In this document: positions 1 through 11,559 of the stretch, one piece after another
How positions within the stretch are numbered: the stretch's first letter is position 1
How the letters are laid out: each line of letters opens with the position of its first letter
Notes under the pieces: model-generated
What the model was told of the DNA's origin: nothing
Databases searched by the model: none
Seen by the model: only the letters and a program-made list of their open reading frames with translations
Made by a program: the position numbers and the translations under genes
NCBI GenBank assembly: GCA_003665825.1
Contig: QPFY01000001.1
Coordinates: 985,001 to 1,049,000, forward strand
Direction: 5' to 3'
Source of the DNA: Microbotryum silenes-acaulis
Lineage: Eukaryota; Basidiomycota; Microbotryomycetes; Microbotryales; Microbotryaceae
Length of the DNA stretch: 64,000 bases

Positions 1-1
1 G

Positions 2-103
2 GAAAAGGCGAAGAAGTGCCGCGAACGATATGGTCTGTGCGCCTTGGGCAAGTACAGTCGCGCCGAGGTCTTCAGCTCGTACGATTCGCTCGGCGGCTTC
101 TGA
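2..103 (+). CDS. possible 3' end of an upstream gene (partial)
   Basis: Reading frame 2 is open from the window edge to a TGA at 101-103 and codes 33 residues. The peptide is charged, then ends in Tyr/Ser/Gly with GGF at the C terminus, and its codons mostly end in C or G as in the confirmed genes here. That suggests the last exon of a gene lying to the left. No family is recognisable from so short a piece, and chance openness cannot be excluded. Confidence 0.3.
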   Translation, partial: EKAKKCRERYGLCALGKYSRAEVFSSYDSLGGF

Positions 104-1891
104 ACGCCAAGGCCGAGGACCGTGACCGAGGAGTGGAGGTGAAGGGTGGGATGGTGGTGAAGCACGCGTCGTTGTGGAAAGGACGCCATATCTTACGGGT
201 CGACCAGCAGTGGACGACAGAAACGTTCGTCGCGGATGGTGTATCGCGGAACGAGACGAGAAGAGAGTCGTGGGGATCGATCGGTCGATGGCCTGGCGAC
301 GCAAGCAATTGCTCTTCTCGTCATCTTTGCATTCCGAATTGTTCATAGTGTCGCAACCAAGCTTTCGTGTGTGTGTGCATACCTTTCAGGACGTACCTAT
401 ACACAGTCGTCTTCGCCTACCCCACTTTCCCGACCCCTTCCTTCGTCTTCCTTTCGCCAAGGGGTCCCGGGGATGGCGATCTTCTTCTCTTGGACATATT
501 CCCCTCCTTTTGCAAGCAGTAGTCAGCGTTTCGGTGTTTTTAACAACTGTGATCGGTCTCTTCCTCTGGCTCGATCCTCCTTGTTCTTTCGTTTTGCCGT
601 CACCGCACTTCTGTTCTGTTCCCCATTGTCTTCTCTTCCTCGGTCCGGTCACGTTATCCGCCACCCATCGCTCGTTTTGTTTCTCTCTCTCTCTCTCTCA
701 GTAATTTGCAACATCATAGCATTAGTTACGCATGCCCAATCCTGGTGCCCGTATCGGCACTGAAGAGAAATGGTCAGCTCCTGAGTGAAAGATATCTGAT
801 TACCCAGATCCGACGGAATCTGCCAGAGGAGCGGAAACCTCAAGCACAGCCGTATCACCTCACCCTATATCTTGCAAGGCCGGGAACAACGACCTCGAAC
901 GACGTTGCGGCCGCGCGTCCCATCTGAGGCTCTCGAGCTGCGATGCGGCGTTCGGCGTTGGCTTTTTGCCATTCCCAAGCTCTTCTTCTGCAGGTGCCCA
1001 GTTCTCGACGCAGGAGTCGAGCTCGAGTTTGTCCACCTCCTTGAAAAAGCGCAGAAAGCTGGGAGAATAGTTTCATGGCCACATTTTCTAATGTGAGCTA
1101 CCGCTTGATCTCACAAAATTCTACCTTGCGCAGCTCCCTAATTCCCACTGTAGTAGTAGTAGACTCTGACGGAATCGACGCCGAACGTCCGGTCTGGTCA
1201 CTGGGCTGGCACGAGTGCCGCAGCCGTGCGGTGGCGGACGACGGTTCCTGCCCAAAGGTGAAAAGTTGTTCCTTGCGACCGTTCCATTCGATGGGCCGCT
1301 GGGATCCCGCAGTTAAGCTCACTTGGATCACGCAGGTAAGCCTCATTCGATAGCTCCTTCAGGATCCGCAGGGAAGCCTCTTGCGAGGAGACCGGCTCAA
1401 GCTGAAGGCGTGTTGACCTCGTTGCACCTCTGTACGGTCGCCGAAGCCCGGAGTTATATGGGATTGGGCGTTGATCCGAGAAGCTTTGATCTCGCTGTCG
1501 CTATCGTAGTACATCGTTGCTGACGGCGCGAATGCAGATGGGACCAATTGAATGTAGTAGCGTCACCTGCAGTGGATGGAATTCGGTCTCCGAGACAGGG
1601 CTGGAGCAATCGAGTCATCGACGCCGTTTGAGAAGTCTCCCGGAGCTCCAGCTAGAATTCTATTTTTACTACAAATTGAGTCCAATGACTCCCGCTAAGA
1701 CCATGATTCTTCAAGGTGAGATTGGGAGATAGCCACTTGCTCTTTCGCAAGTCAAGTTGCCGGCCGAGATTTGGGATTTTCCTGAACTAGGCGTTTCTTG
1801 GGGTCGAGTCGAAACGCTGCTCCGTTCTCCGAGCCCATCTCGGTGCTTAGCTTACCCTCTGACGCTTTAGCCTCGTCAAGTCGGCGCATGG
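104..1891. other. unresolved region, possibly holding a short spliced gene
   Basis: From about 360 to 700 the + strand is strongly pyrimidine-rich, ending in a CT repeat near 682-700, like a fungal leader or promoter tract. Between 730 and 1,070 both strands have protein-like frames: + from about 810 to a TAG near 1,068 (Ser-rich, ending KKRRKLGE) and - from about 1,056 down to a TGA near 860. A minus-strand frame also looks protein-like between 1,359 and 1,547. I could not join any of these into a consistent spliced model. Confidence 0.3.
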
Positions 1892-3393
1892 ATGGCACCC
1901 ACACTCGACAGTCTGAGAGAGGGTCAGTCTAGCCATCAGGTTATTGAGGATCCTAGTCCCTTGTCCCTCCCTCCGGCTGACGCTCTCAACGAGTCGATCT
2001 GCTCCCCCTTCGCACCCCACTTTCAGCGCTGGCGCTCCTCTCCCTCGACACCCGGGGCCACAAAGACGTCCTATCCCGTCGACTGGCACGGCATAGAAAG
2101 GCACAAGGTGAAGCTGAGACACCGAATCCTCCTCCTGTCTCAAGTCGCGTTCCGATACCGAGGCCGAATCGACCACGTGGCCAGGCGTTCGATGCGTACC
2201 TCTGTTTCGACGTCGAAGCGACGTGCGAATACTCTTCGGGACAAAATATCGCCAAGCAGGCTTTTGGGTAGGTCCGGAGTGAAAATTGGTGAGCCGATGC
2301 TGTGAAGCAGGTCGTTGAGCTGAGCGGTGCCTTCGTCGATTCTCCTCTCGCAGTTGGCCGAATGAGATTATCGAGTTCCCCGTGATTCTGCTCAAGTGGT
2401 GCAAGATCGATCGTATCAAGTCAAGTTCGCAGTCGTCTTTCATATGCGAAGCCGATGAAGCAAATCAAGAAGATGGAAAAGCCGGTTCCGATGACATTCG
2501 TTCGTCGGGGGAAGATGGCACTGAGGAAGAGGACGAAGCGAATCCCGAGCGGTGGGAGCTGCGCGTTGTCGACGAATTTCATTCCTTCGTCCGACCGAAA
2601 CATCGACCAAAACTCTCCGACTTTTGTCAAAATTTGACGGGCATTACTCAGGCGAGCACTGCACTATGACTGGCTATACGAGATGCCAGACCTGACTTGG
2701 CCGAAAAATCTTCCCTCGCTCCCTCTTCGGCTCCACCGATCAGGCCCAGGTCGATTCGGCACCCTACTACCCGCAAGTGCTCAAAAGGTTCGAGAAGCAC
2801 TTCATCATCGAACACAACCTTTTCACTAAAGAAGTCAAGACCATTTGGGTCACCGACGGACCTTGGGGTAAGCCAACAGCAACACCTGATTCACAAACTT
2901 GCACGTGACTGAGGATCTTCGTCTCTCCATGTGGACAGATCTACGGGATTTCGTGGCCAAGCAAGTTTTTCTCTCCAACGTGCAACGACCCTCGTGGCTC
3001 GGAGGCCACGTCATCGATCTACGCAAACTCGTCACGCACTACTTTGCCGGACTTCTCACGCCTTCCATCGACTTCACCACCAAAATGGACCCCAGATTGT
3101 CGGATCCCTTACCGACAATAGCTCCTGAATCCCTCTCCATACCCTGTGTACTCTCAGCCTTGTCTTTACCCCCTTTCATAGGCCACCTCCACTCGGGCCT
3201 CGACGACGCACGAAACCTCTCTCGGATCCTGGTCGAATTAGTAAGGAGAGGGGTGGCTTTGGAGCCTAATCTGACGGTTCCGCAGGTGCAAGGCAGGGAG
3301 AAGAGATGGGCTTGGATGGGGAGGGATGGGACGGTTGTTTGGGATAGGGTGTTGGGGTTTGAACAGGTTAGGAAGGCGGAGGGAGGAGGATGA
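1892..3393 (+). CDS. ERI1: ERI1-like 3'-5' exoribonuclease (SAP + DEDDh)
   Basis: Five exons (1892-1922, 1994-2267, 2354-2651, 2744-2867, 2939-3393) join into 393 residues. Residues about 5-45 form a SAP domain containing SLDTRGHKDVLSRRLAR. The exonuclease core follows: Exo I with FDVEATC, a NEIIEFP strand, then VTDGPWDLRDF (Exo II) and HSGLDDARN (Exo III), so the DEDDh residues are present. SAP followed by DEDDh is the ERI1 arrangement. In other fungi and animals this family trims histone mRNA stem-loops and 5.8S rRNA and degrades small RNAs; the role here is inferred. An acidic insert of about 40 residues sits between Exo I and the next conserved block. Intron 3 (2652-2743) starts with GC rather than GT. 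The start fits because exon 1 supplies the beginning of the SAP helix. Confidence 0.88.
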
Positions 3394-3942
3394 ATTCCGA
3401 GGGGGGCAGATCCGAAAGGGAAGGGTGTTCATGAGGGAGTTCGAGTCGCATGTTATCGTTTGCATTTTGCATTATAACGTCGTCGTTTTGTTCTGTCGTC
3501 TTATTTCAAGGTCGGGAATTAACATGCTGCTCGGCCGAGATTTTCGGCAAATCGGCGGGAATTGTGCCGCCCATGATGCATGATCGATGCCCGACGTGCT
3601 CCGACGACCCGAGGCACGCGGTTGGGAAACGCCGAGGACGCGCGTATTGCCCGTCCGGCTTGGTCTCCGTTGCCAACACTGCGTGGCGTTCACCTCGTCG
3701 CCAAGCGTATTGAGCTCGAGCGTCGACACCATCACCCTGATACCCGGTCTTTGGTGCTCGACTCGAGGAAGCTGGCGTCTGCATTACGGCATTGCGTTAC
3801 CGACGATAAGGCGTCCGCCGAGCCGAGCACGTCGATCGATCGTCGACTGCAGCACCGTCGACGTCCTTCGATCGGTCCCGCTCCACTCGCAGCGACTTCC
3901 CCTTCGTGGGCCCCTCAAGAACGATACACCCACACCCACATC
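3394..3942. other. intergenic, no gene seen
   Basis: This lies between the ERI1-like stop and the ATG of the CTLH protein. A frame continuous with the next gene extends back to 3580. Its translation is Arg-rich and low in conserved character, so I treat it as leader sequence. The segment presumably holds the ERI1 terminator and the next promoter. No clear TATA box was identified. Confidence 0.5.
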
Positions 3943-4167
3943 ATGTCCTCCCTCAACCCGTACAACCTCTCCACCCCTTCCACCAGCTCGAGTCCCGTCG
4001 TCTCAGCCTCAGCGTACCTCTCCCAAGCCCCGAGCTCATCCACGACCGACAGTTACTCGCGCGACGAGGTGCGAAGGTTGGTGTTGGAGTATCTGTGTAG
4101 TGGGTGTTATGCGAGGAGCGCGAAAGCTTTTGCGGAGGAGGTGGAGAGGAGGGATAGGGAGGATGAA

Positions 4168-4203
<36 letters not shown>

Positions 4204-5826
4204 AATGGCCAGTCCTCCGGGACGGCGGCTCGTGCGGGAGGGGGAGGATCAAGAACACAGAGGAGTAATCACAAGTCAAGACAGGACGACAATGGGATGG
4301 AAGGCATCGAAGCCACGCCCGAACCAGAAGGATGGAGAGCGACCGCACCCACAGGAGCAAGCGTCGAAGTCGATTTCGAATCCGACGAAAGCAAGGAGGC
4401 GATCGAGGTCCATCGCGCGTTGAGGGGGCACACGGCCGAGCTACAGAATGACATTCGAGCGGTCGGGGAGACGAATGGGAAGGCTGTGGCGTTCGAGTTG
4501 ACGAGGGACGAGTTTGATCGGCATGGTGGGGAGGAGAATGGGCAACCGGAGATCGACGATGACGACGAGCACGATCGCGACGAGGTTGAGCTCGATCGAT
4601 TTTCCGGCAACAAGTGGTTGAGCCAGGACCAACTTGGTCAGGTCAGACTGAGAAGAGGTGCGTGCACGTTTTTGTGCTGCCTGTGTTCAAAACTGATACC
4701 CCTAGATTGAATCAGACATTCGAGATGCGATCCTGTCGGGACGGATTCAATCCGCCATCGAGATGATCAAAGAGCATTTTCCTGCCGTCCTTTCCGACCT
4801 TCCCATCACGACCAAGTCTATAAAGTCGTCCTCGACGTGCACGCCTACGTCCTTCTTCGTCTCGACGCCCTCGTCATCCTCCACCGCCGGACCATCGAGC
4901 TCACGACCTTCGACAACAACGTGCCATCCCCCGGGTGCGTCGACCCTCGGCGTGCATCCCATCTCGCGACCAGGGACACCCAAACCCACCGTTCCTATCC
5001 TCGGTGCAACGTTTGGTTCGTGGTCACTGTCGTTGGACCCGCAGATCCTCGCGCTCAACCTACAACTGCAATCCTTTGTCGAAATGATGCGAGGCGCTCA
5101 CTCGTCATCGCACATCTCGTCCACGCCCTCGACGCCCAACTATTCATCCCATGGGAACGGCAATGCAACGACTCTATCAGACTCGATGCATTCCGATGCC
5201 GGTCTTTCGGGCTCTACGGCGTCACTGACGTCCTCAACGCACGCCTTGAACATCGCGATCGCGCAATCGCAAGCGTTGAACCAAGCCGTTGCGCAATTAC
5301 CGAGCGGGAGGGACCGCGATCGTTGGGAGCAAGAATGCATCGACGTCAGCGGGTTGATGGCGTACAAGGACTTGATGAATTGTCCGGTTAGGGGTTATTT
5401 GGAACAGGAGAGAAGGGTCACGTTGAGTGAATTGGTCAATGCCGCGATCCTAGGTCAGTCCTTGCTCGGTTACATCATCGCCACAGCGGACAAATGCAAA
5501 GGCTGATCACAACTGTACCCCGGAGTTGCTACAGCTCGTTCAGGTCGGACACCTCTTTCGATCCTTGCTCTTGCCGCTCGATCCACAACGGCCGTTTGGT
5601 CGGCCGTGGCCGAACTAAAAGTCCCTTTCGGACCCGCCATGGCCCCACCGACCAAGGAGAGCAAGTCCAAGCATAGGGTACGTCGTTTAGGTCCGAATGA
5701 GTTCAGGTCGCGGGAGGGCACTTTTGGAGGGAAGGCTGATTTGACGGTGCACAATGTGTACAGATCTATGCTCGCTTCGATCTGAAGACGTTCCTCGGGG
5801 AATGCGAACATGAAGTTGGGAGATAG
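3943..5826 (+). CDS. LisH-CTLH-CRA protein (RanBPM/GID-complex type, no SPRY)
   Basis: Exons 3943-4641, 4706-5453, 5544-5677 and 5764-5826 join into 547 residues. A LisH motif (DEVRRLVLEYLCSGCYARSA) lies near residues 43-62. It is followed by an acidic run coded by GACGAG repeats and a long disordered linker. A CTLH segment begins at SDIRDAILSGRIQSAIEMIK, then DPQILALNLQLQSFVEMMR starts a CRA domain interrupted by a Ser-rich insert and resumed at LMAYKDLMNCPVRGYL. The split CRA resembles RanBPM/Gid1. Such proteins scaffold the CTLH/GID E3 ubiquitin ligase. The SPRY domain usual in RanBPM is absent. Start: an in-frame ATG also exists at 3580, but the 3943 ATG fits the conserved protein better. 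It is convergent with QCR9. Confidence 0.8.
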
Positions 5827-6189
5827 CTCGATCCGGAAGCCGCTAGCTCGTGATGTACCCCCGTTCTTCGTCCCAACTGCCTACCCTATCATCATCATTT
5901 TTTTTAGGATCCTCTTTTCTTTCGTCGTTGTTTTCTGTTCGGTGTACTGTGCTTGCCCCCAGTCCTGTTCTCCACTCGCATTTCCCCTACATCGTTTCCT
6001 GTGCAATCCATCCCGTTCCAAGTCTGATCTCCGACGGGTCCAGACCCGACGGTCCTCCGCTGCCCATACAAGTTGTTGTGCCGAAAGAAACCCAAAGTAT
6101 ATGCTTGACATTTCCCGACCCAACCCTCCCTCTACATCCTCTTACTACAAAGATCCACACCTGTGCAGCGCCTCATAATTCGAGTCCGC
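5827..6189. other. intergenic between convergent genes
   Basis: This is the space between the 3' ends of the CTLH protein (+) and QCR9 (-). It is T/C-rich on the + strand, with a poly-T run near 5899. It presumably carries both 3' UTRs. No gene is supported. Confidence 0.5.
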
Positions 6190-6816
6190 TCAATCGTATT
6201 GCGCTCGGATACTGCGATCGCGCGAAACCAACACAGCCACAGACACACGGGTCAGTCTATAGCGTCCCTGAATATTTGTGGAGTGGGGGGCCGGTGGGGT
6301 CAAGTACGTACTCCTTCCATTGTTTACCCTTGTTGTGGTTGTCCCACCACTTTTGGGTCGCGACGTCGAAACCCATCGAGAAGGCGAACGCACCTGGTGA
6401 CGAGACCAAGACCGAGCCGTAGTAGATCGGTGCAAGATGATGAGATTTTGAGTGGGATGTACGGTGGGTGGGTTGGGGTGTGGATGGACGACCAGTGGGG
6501 CGAAAGGAGACGAGGAGGAGCAACGGGCGGAGTCGGAGATCAGCCACGAGAGCGTCCGACGAGGAAGGATCACGAGGTCCGGGGAGGGAGAGGTACAGAG
6601 GGTAACGGTATCAGTGAAAGAACGGTTCAAACTATATCATCGGGTGTTGGTGGCGGCCAACTGACCAAAGAAGACGGTGCCGACAAAGACCGAGTTGCGG
6701 CTGAAGACGCGCGTGAGGCTTGATGTCTGTTGAGGATGACAGACCGTCGGCAGATCGTCAGTCCAAAGAGGTCTGGCCACAGGAAGGGTGTGTGCGGAGA
6801 TGCTTACGATGGCCAT
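6190..6816 (-). CDS. QCR9: ubiquinol-cytochrome c reductase subunit 9
   Basis: Four small exons (6816-6808, 6726-6666, 6393-6312, 6211-6190) give 57 residues, the normal size for this family. The peptide runs SLTRVFSRNSVFVGTVFFG (membrane helix) into AFAFSMGFDVATQKWWD, then NHNKGKQWKDIRAQYD. The helix followed by the WWxxHNKGKxWKDI block is diagnostic of QCR9. It is a single-pass inner-membrane subunit of respiratory complex III, near the Rieske protein. The first exon codes only three residues (MAI). The third donor is GTACGT, which yields the conserved WKDI ending; reading through instead would give a less family-like tail. The second intron (6665-6394) is long for this window. Confidence 0.88.
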
Positions 6817-7466
6817 TGCGGTTCGAGGGTGGTGAGCGGGTGCGGGGACGGAAGTGTGGGAGAGCCCGGCGAGGCGCGGGTGGGTGCGAAACGCTGCCAG
6901 TACAGGGGAGGACTGCACAATTAGCTTGGGTCTGGACGGACTAATGCCCAATTCGAGGCTGGGCTATCCACCGCCCAGGCTGAAAGTCGGATCAAGGAGT
7001 CCATGCTCGTGTAATTCGCTCAAAAATGGATGCACACGTGTACATCGATGCAGATTGATGCACCCGTATGCACCGCCGTGCAGGAATCTCATTGATGCAC
7101 GCCCATGCACAACCATGATGTACTCGAAACAACCAAACTACTATTTTGTACAGTGGGTCTATGGCCTTCGACCGCTGAGCAGCTGAGCAGCCGAGTTACC
7201 TCTGAACGGGGGTCGTGCTCACTCCTCGTTTCCCAAGTGTTTCCCTTTATGATTTATAGTTTCGAGTGCTTTGCTTCGATGCGCATGCACCTGAAATTGA
7301 AAGGCGCACTCATCGACGACGGTCATGTCGTGTGAAGAAAACCTGTCGCGGTGAAGATAGATGATCATCGTGTTACAACATCGTTTGAGAATCATCATCA
7401 TCATCACAATCATCATAATTCTCGTCAGATATGCTCATAACTCGTACATGTGCATCCCAATCGTTC
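6817..7466. other. intergenic with TGCAC-rich repeats
   Basis: This stretch lies upstream of QCR9 and downstream of SIN1. From about 7020 to 7110 it holds short repeated motifs of the form GATGCAC / ATGCAC, with at least six TGCAC or TGCAG units. Near 7395 there is a run of ATCATC units. A similar TGCAC-rich stretch recurs at about 40,980-41,030. No coding sequence is supported. Confidence 0.5.
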
Positions 7467-10400
7467 TCAAGACCTTGTTGCCTCTACAGACGAAGTACCG
7501 AGCCTCACGTGGGTCCCCACAACGCCCATCAACGCGCCCTGTAACTGCTGCTGCCTCGTCGCCTCCTCCATCTTATAACTATTCATCAAAGTCCTCACAT
7601 TCTGTACGATCTCATGCGCCTGCTTGACGCTCTCCGCTTCGAAATCGTACCTCTTCTCCACGCGATCTTTTTGGACGACGATCTTGAAGGCGAGGTTCGA
7701 ACGACGACTGGTTTGACAGGCTCGGAGCATCGAAATGTGGAAGGAGGTGGTGCGGCCGGCGGAGAATACGTCGCCTCGCGAGTCGGAGGGAAGGAAGTGG
7801 ATGCTGGTAGGGTGGAAGACGCACAGGATTCGATGATAAAGAAGGGGTTAGCTCTCCTGGCACGTGGCCCGACCCTGCGGACTCATAGACAGAAGAAAGG
7901 ACTGACTAGTCTCCATCGATCGCGATGATTCGTGGGTGTCGACCCAAGACTCCCAACTTGCGCATTACGTTGTACCTACGATACGTCGCCGCCAATTCGG
8001 AAGCGGACTGGTACGCGTCTTGACCCGGTCGTCGGAACAGCGAAGCTGCGAAAGACGCCCACAATGGGATAAGCAAACAATCCTCCGACAAGCAGCCAAA
8101 CGCTACCTCAAAATACTCACCACTCGGATTAATCTCCCCTACCAGCGGCGTATTGATCTGACCCGCGCCTCTCAATCCACCAATCTCGGTTCTTCGCACC
8201 AACTTGAGCTCATGGTTATCACCCAGACTTTCGACCATACGATCGAGAGGGACGATGATCTCGGAGCCGCGGTGGCGGACGGTGAAGGCCCATTTGCGTG
8301 CGTTCTCGAGGTTGCGCTTCTTGCAGACGTGTTCTGCGGATGATAGTGGAAGGTTGGGGAAATAATGATCAGAGGGAGCGGACTACGCACTAGAGTGGAG
8401 GAAGGTGAGGACTGACCGAGCACGTCGTTCATATACATATCGCCAGGCACATTGATGGTCGTATTGATCGACTCGACGCCCTGCCCCGGTGCAGCAGGTA
8501 AACGGATGCGCAACAGGACCCCGATTGCGAGCGTCGACGAAACACCGGCAGTCGCGCTCAGTTGGGGTCCACTGAGCGGCGACATGGGGACGACCTGGTG
8601 TCCTTGCTGTAGAGTGAGCATGTTCGTGGGGCCTTTTGGAGCCGCCATCTTCGGGTTGGCGAGTATGCGGGAAGGTCTTCGGGTGATAGTGGCTTGTTTG
8701 GCGAGGTTGTCTTTGACTATGGAAAGTGCACAACGAGAGGGTCAGCTACAAGACACCTCAAACTTGCTCCTGAGTAGGCTCCGGACTCACCCTGATTCCC
8801 AGTAGCTTTGACGATCGCAAACTCCCCAAACGAGAACTTGGACACCGCTCTAGTCCGATCGAGGGCTGTGAAGATCCAATCTCAAGGGTAAGCTTCACCC
8901 ATCTCGCCCTGAAGAGTGACCCCGCCAACGCCGAGTCTCGGAAAAGAGAGCAACCTCACCAGGGAAATCTTCATCCACCTCCCCATCCTCTTCTACAATC
9001 CTCAAGTTCCACCGAATCGTCTCTTCCTCTTCACCTTCCTCCTCAACTTCCAACTTGGGCTCCCTCCCTTCCTCCCAATAGGCCCATAAGCCCGCTCCAA
9101 TCACTTCTTCGACCGTCAAATCCTTCTTGACCCCGATTCTGAGCGGTGTGCTCGGTTTGTCCGAATCGGGGAAATAGAGGGACAACTTGAGCGCGTCCGA
9201 GGCACGAGAGATGAGAGCTGCGTATAATCGTGAGAAAGGGTTGGAACCCGATCCGGAACCGGAGGTCGCGCCGAGTAGAGCGGTCAAATTCGATCGCGCG
9301 GGTGGTGCGGACGCCGCAGCGGTCGAGGAAGAGAATTGTGAAGGCAAAGGTCGTTTACCGAACGTGAGCCCTGTCGAGGGTTGTCGAATTGGATGCGCAC
9401 GACGGTTCGCAGAAGGACTCAATCTGGGATTGGCCTCGGTCGCGGCGATGATGGGTGACGAAGCCGCAGAAGCGGGTTTTGATGCCAGAGCTGTATCTAT
9501 CTTGAGTGAGGGTGGACCGGAACCCCGACGCTGTACGATCGTAGGTGATACATTGAGACTGTCTTCCTTCCTTGTCTCAACTGGGGACGTCGATTCTGGA
9601 ATCTCGAGGACGGGCGGTTTGGGCTTCTCGACAGATTCTGGGACTGCGATTACTGGGGCCACCGAAGCCGCCATCGGTGGATCCTCTTCGTGCACTGGTT
9701 CAGCCATGGGCACAAAGACCCTGCCGCTGATGTTGACCCTTCTTCGTTCCCTCGGGGCCTTCATGAACCTCGCAGGAATGACGAATTGCGGTGGTGGAGC
9801 AGGCGCTGGGTTCTCCGCTCCGGGTGTGGGTGACAACGGAACAGGGGCCGGAGCGGCGGGGGAACTAGGGTAGGGCGAGCGGGGAGGAGGCGGCGAGATC
9901 GGCGGGATCACCTGGGAGAAAGTATCGGTCTTGTTGAAGTCGTGCATGGCAGGTGTCTCGGGTGGAGCCGGTGAAGGGAACGACGAGTCGCTATCACTTC
10001 GATCTCTAGGCCCGAGGATCCCGTCGTTCGAGCCCAACCTCGAGGTACCAAAGAGTGAAACACCCGAGCTGGCGACACTCGCGTTGCGCGGCCCCGTCGA
10101 AGACAGTGAGAGGTCGCCCACCGACTCGGATCCAGCATCCTCCGGGGAAGGGTCGAGTGCCGTCTCGCTCGTCGACTGAAGATGGGGTGCGTCGACTTGC
10201 TGGAGGTCGCCGCCCGAATCGGCCAGCTCGTCGATGGCGAACCTCGTTACCCGTATCGGGCTGGGTAGATCGGCTTCGACCCCAGGAGGGCTGGCAATAC
10301 GATCGGATTCCGGCGAAGCAGGAGCGATGTGCGACAATTGAGAACTGTAGACCTGATCAGGATGAGCGGGGACCAAGATTTGACCGGAAAGGGACGATCC

Positions 10401-11227
10401 GGAATGGCGATTCGTCCTTGAACCGTAAGGGGTAGCTACAGGGGAGTGAATCACGACGGGTGGTGGTGAAGCTTGTTGCTGGGAATGGGTAGGGTTGTGC
10501 AAGGTGTTTTCTTCGAGCCTGCGTCGGTGGAGGGAGGCTTCCAGAGAACGGCTTCGTCTGCTCCGAAGATCCAGTCGGGGATGGTCAGCAGATGCAGCCG
10601 CGCGGAACAAAAGCCTTTGCAACTCACCTCAGACTATGAGCTCCGACCGTGTCAACCATATCCACCGAATCGTCACCCTTGTCGATGGGTTCCATCGGCG
10701 CGACCTGAGTCGTTGCTCTCCTACCTCGAGTCGAACGTTGCCTGCCACCCACCCTCATCCCCGGTCCTGTGCCCGCTCCAGACTTTCCATAAATAGTCTC
10801 CTTGTAGTTCAGGCCCGTTGCGCCTCTCCGTCTCGAGTCATTCCCCATTCCCACCTCGCCGGATTCGGGACTTTGGACCGCACTCGCCGCGGCGGATCTA
10901 GCCAAGGTCGAAGCGAGTGGGGGGCTCGATCTCCCGTTCGACAATTCGGGCCAGAGCGCATGGTCATGGGTCCTCGAAGCGACGATGTAGGGTGAGGTTT
11001 GGAGAGTGGTGGGGTCGAAGGCTATGAGGTTGTAGGATCCTGTACCGGGGATCGAGGAGGCATGTGGCGCGTGCGCGGGCAGGACATGGCGTAGGTACGA
11101 TAGCCGCAGGGCATGGATGAAGTAGCTGATTCGCGGTAGGTGTGAGAAAGGGAGTGAGCTTGATGGCCAGACGTGCACGGTACAATGGCCTGGGATGGAC
11201 CCACTCTTGATCAGCCAACAGGGACAT
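7467..11227 (-). CDS. SIN1: TORC2 subunit SIN1/AVO1
   Basis: Eight exons (11227-11205, 11125-10628, 10557-8960, 8865-8791, 8716-8417, 8333-8121, 8045-7907, 7803-7467) join exactly into 1,060 residues. The N terminus MSLLADQDYFIHALRLSYL matches the family start and depends on the tiny 23-nt first exon. A long Ser/Pro-rich disordered stretch precedes the CRIM domain (KDLTVEEVIGAGLWAYWEE, then RIVEEDGEVDEDFPALDR), which binds AGC kinase substrates. A Ras-binding-like domain follows (NVPGDMYMNDVL onward). A C-terminal PH domain contains AIDGDYIHFLP and KRYDFEAESVKQAHEIV. SIN1 recruits substrates such as Ypk/AKT-type kinases to TORC2 at the plasma membrane. All four landmark regions are intact. 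Confidence 0.92.
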
Positions 11228-11559
11228 GTCCGTCAACGGTGTACAGTCGCGCGTGCTTTGCCCCGAGAGTGTTGTGTGCTGTACGATCGATCTCTTTGCA
11301 CGTGACGAGCCCTCGATCAGCTGTCGATACGAGTAAGTACCATGGTGGAGTGCGCTCACGGTTTAGGAGCCAGTCGAAAGAGGAGGTGGCGCGCGCCTCG
11401 AGCAGCCTCTCAGCGCGCGCCAAGGCCACGAGCAGGCCACGAGCGGGGAGAAGAGGTCCGTGCGCGACAATACCCGCGAAACAAAAATCACGCGGCTCGC
11501 CCGCCAGCCACCCCCGTCGCTTCGTCCTCTGTGCTCCACCCATCCCCCTCTACACGATC
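11228..11559. promoter_or_regulatory. divergent promoter region SIN1 / eIF3i
   Basis: The start codons of SIN1 (-) and eIF3i (+) are about 330 nt apart with nothing coding between them, so both promoters must lie here. The middle is GC-rich with several GCGCGC runs near 11,388-11,420. No TATA box is evident, as expected for housekeeping genes. Confidence 0.5.

Noticed and set aside
785..807. A 23-nt intron joining MPNPGARIGTEEKWSAPE to the downstream Ser-rich frame
   Set aside because: It is far shorter than any supported intron here and is not a multiple of three, so it changes the frame; no consistent product resulted.
3580..3942. N-terminal extension of the CTLH protein
   Set aside because: The frame is open from an ATG at 3,580, but the codons look non-coding and the LisH protein has a natural start at 3,943.
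7380..7420. ATCATC repeat as a possible CRISPR-like array
   Set aside because: Simple trinucleotide repeat with no spacers; the organism is a eukaryote.
9187..9873. Plus-strand frame of 228 residues
   Set aside because: It is the antisense shadow of the SIN1 disordered region, whose identity is secure.
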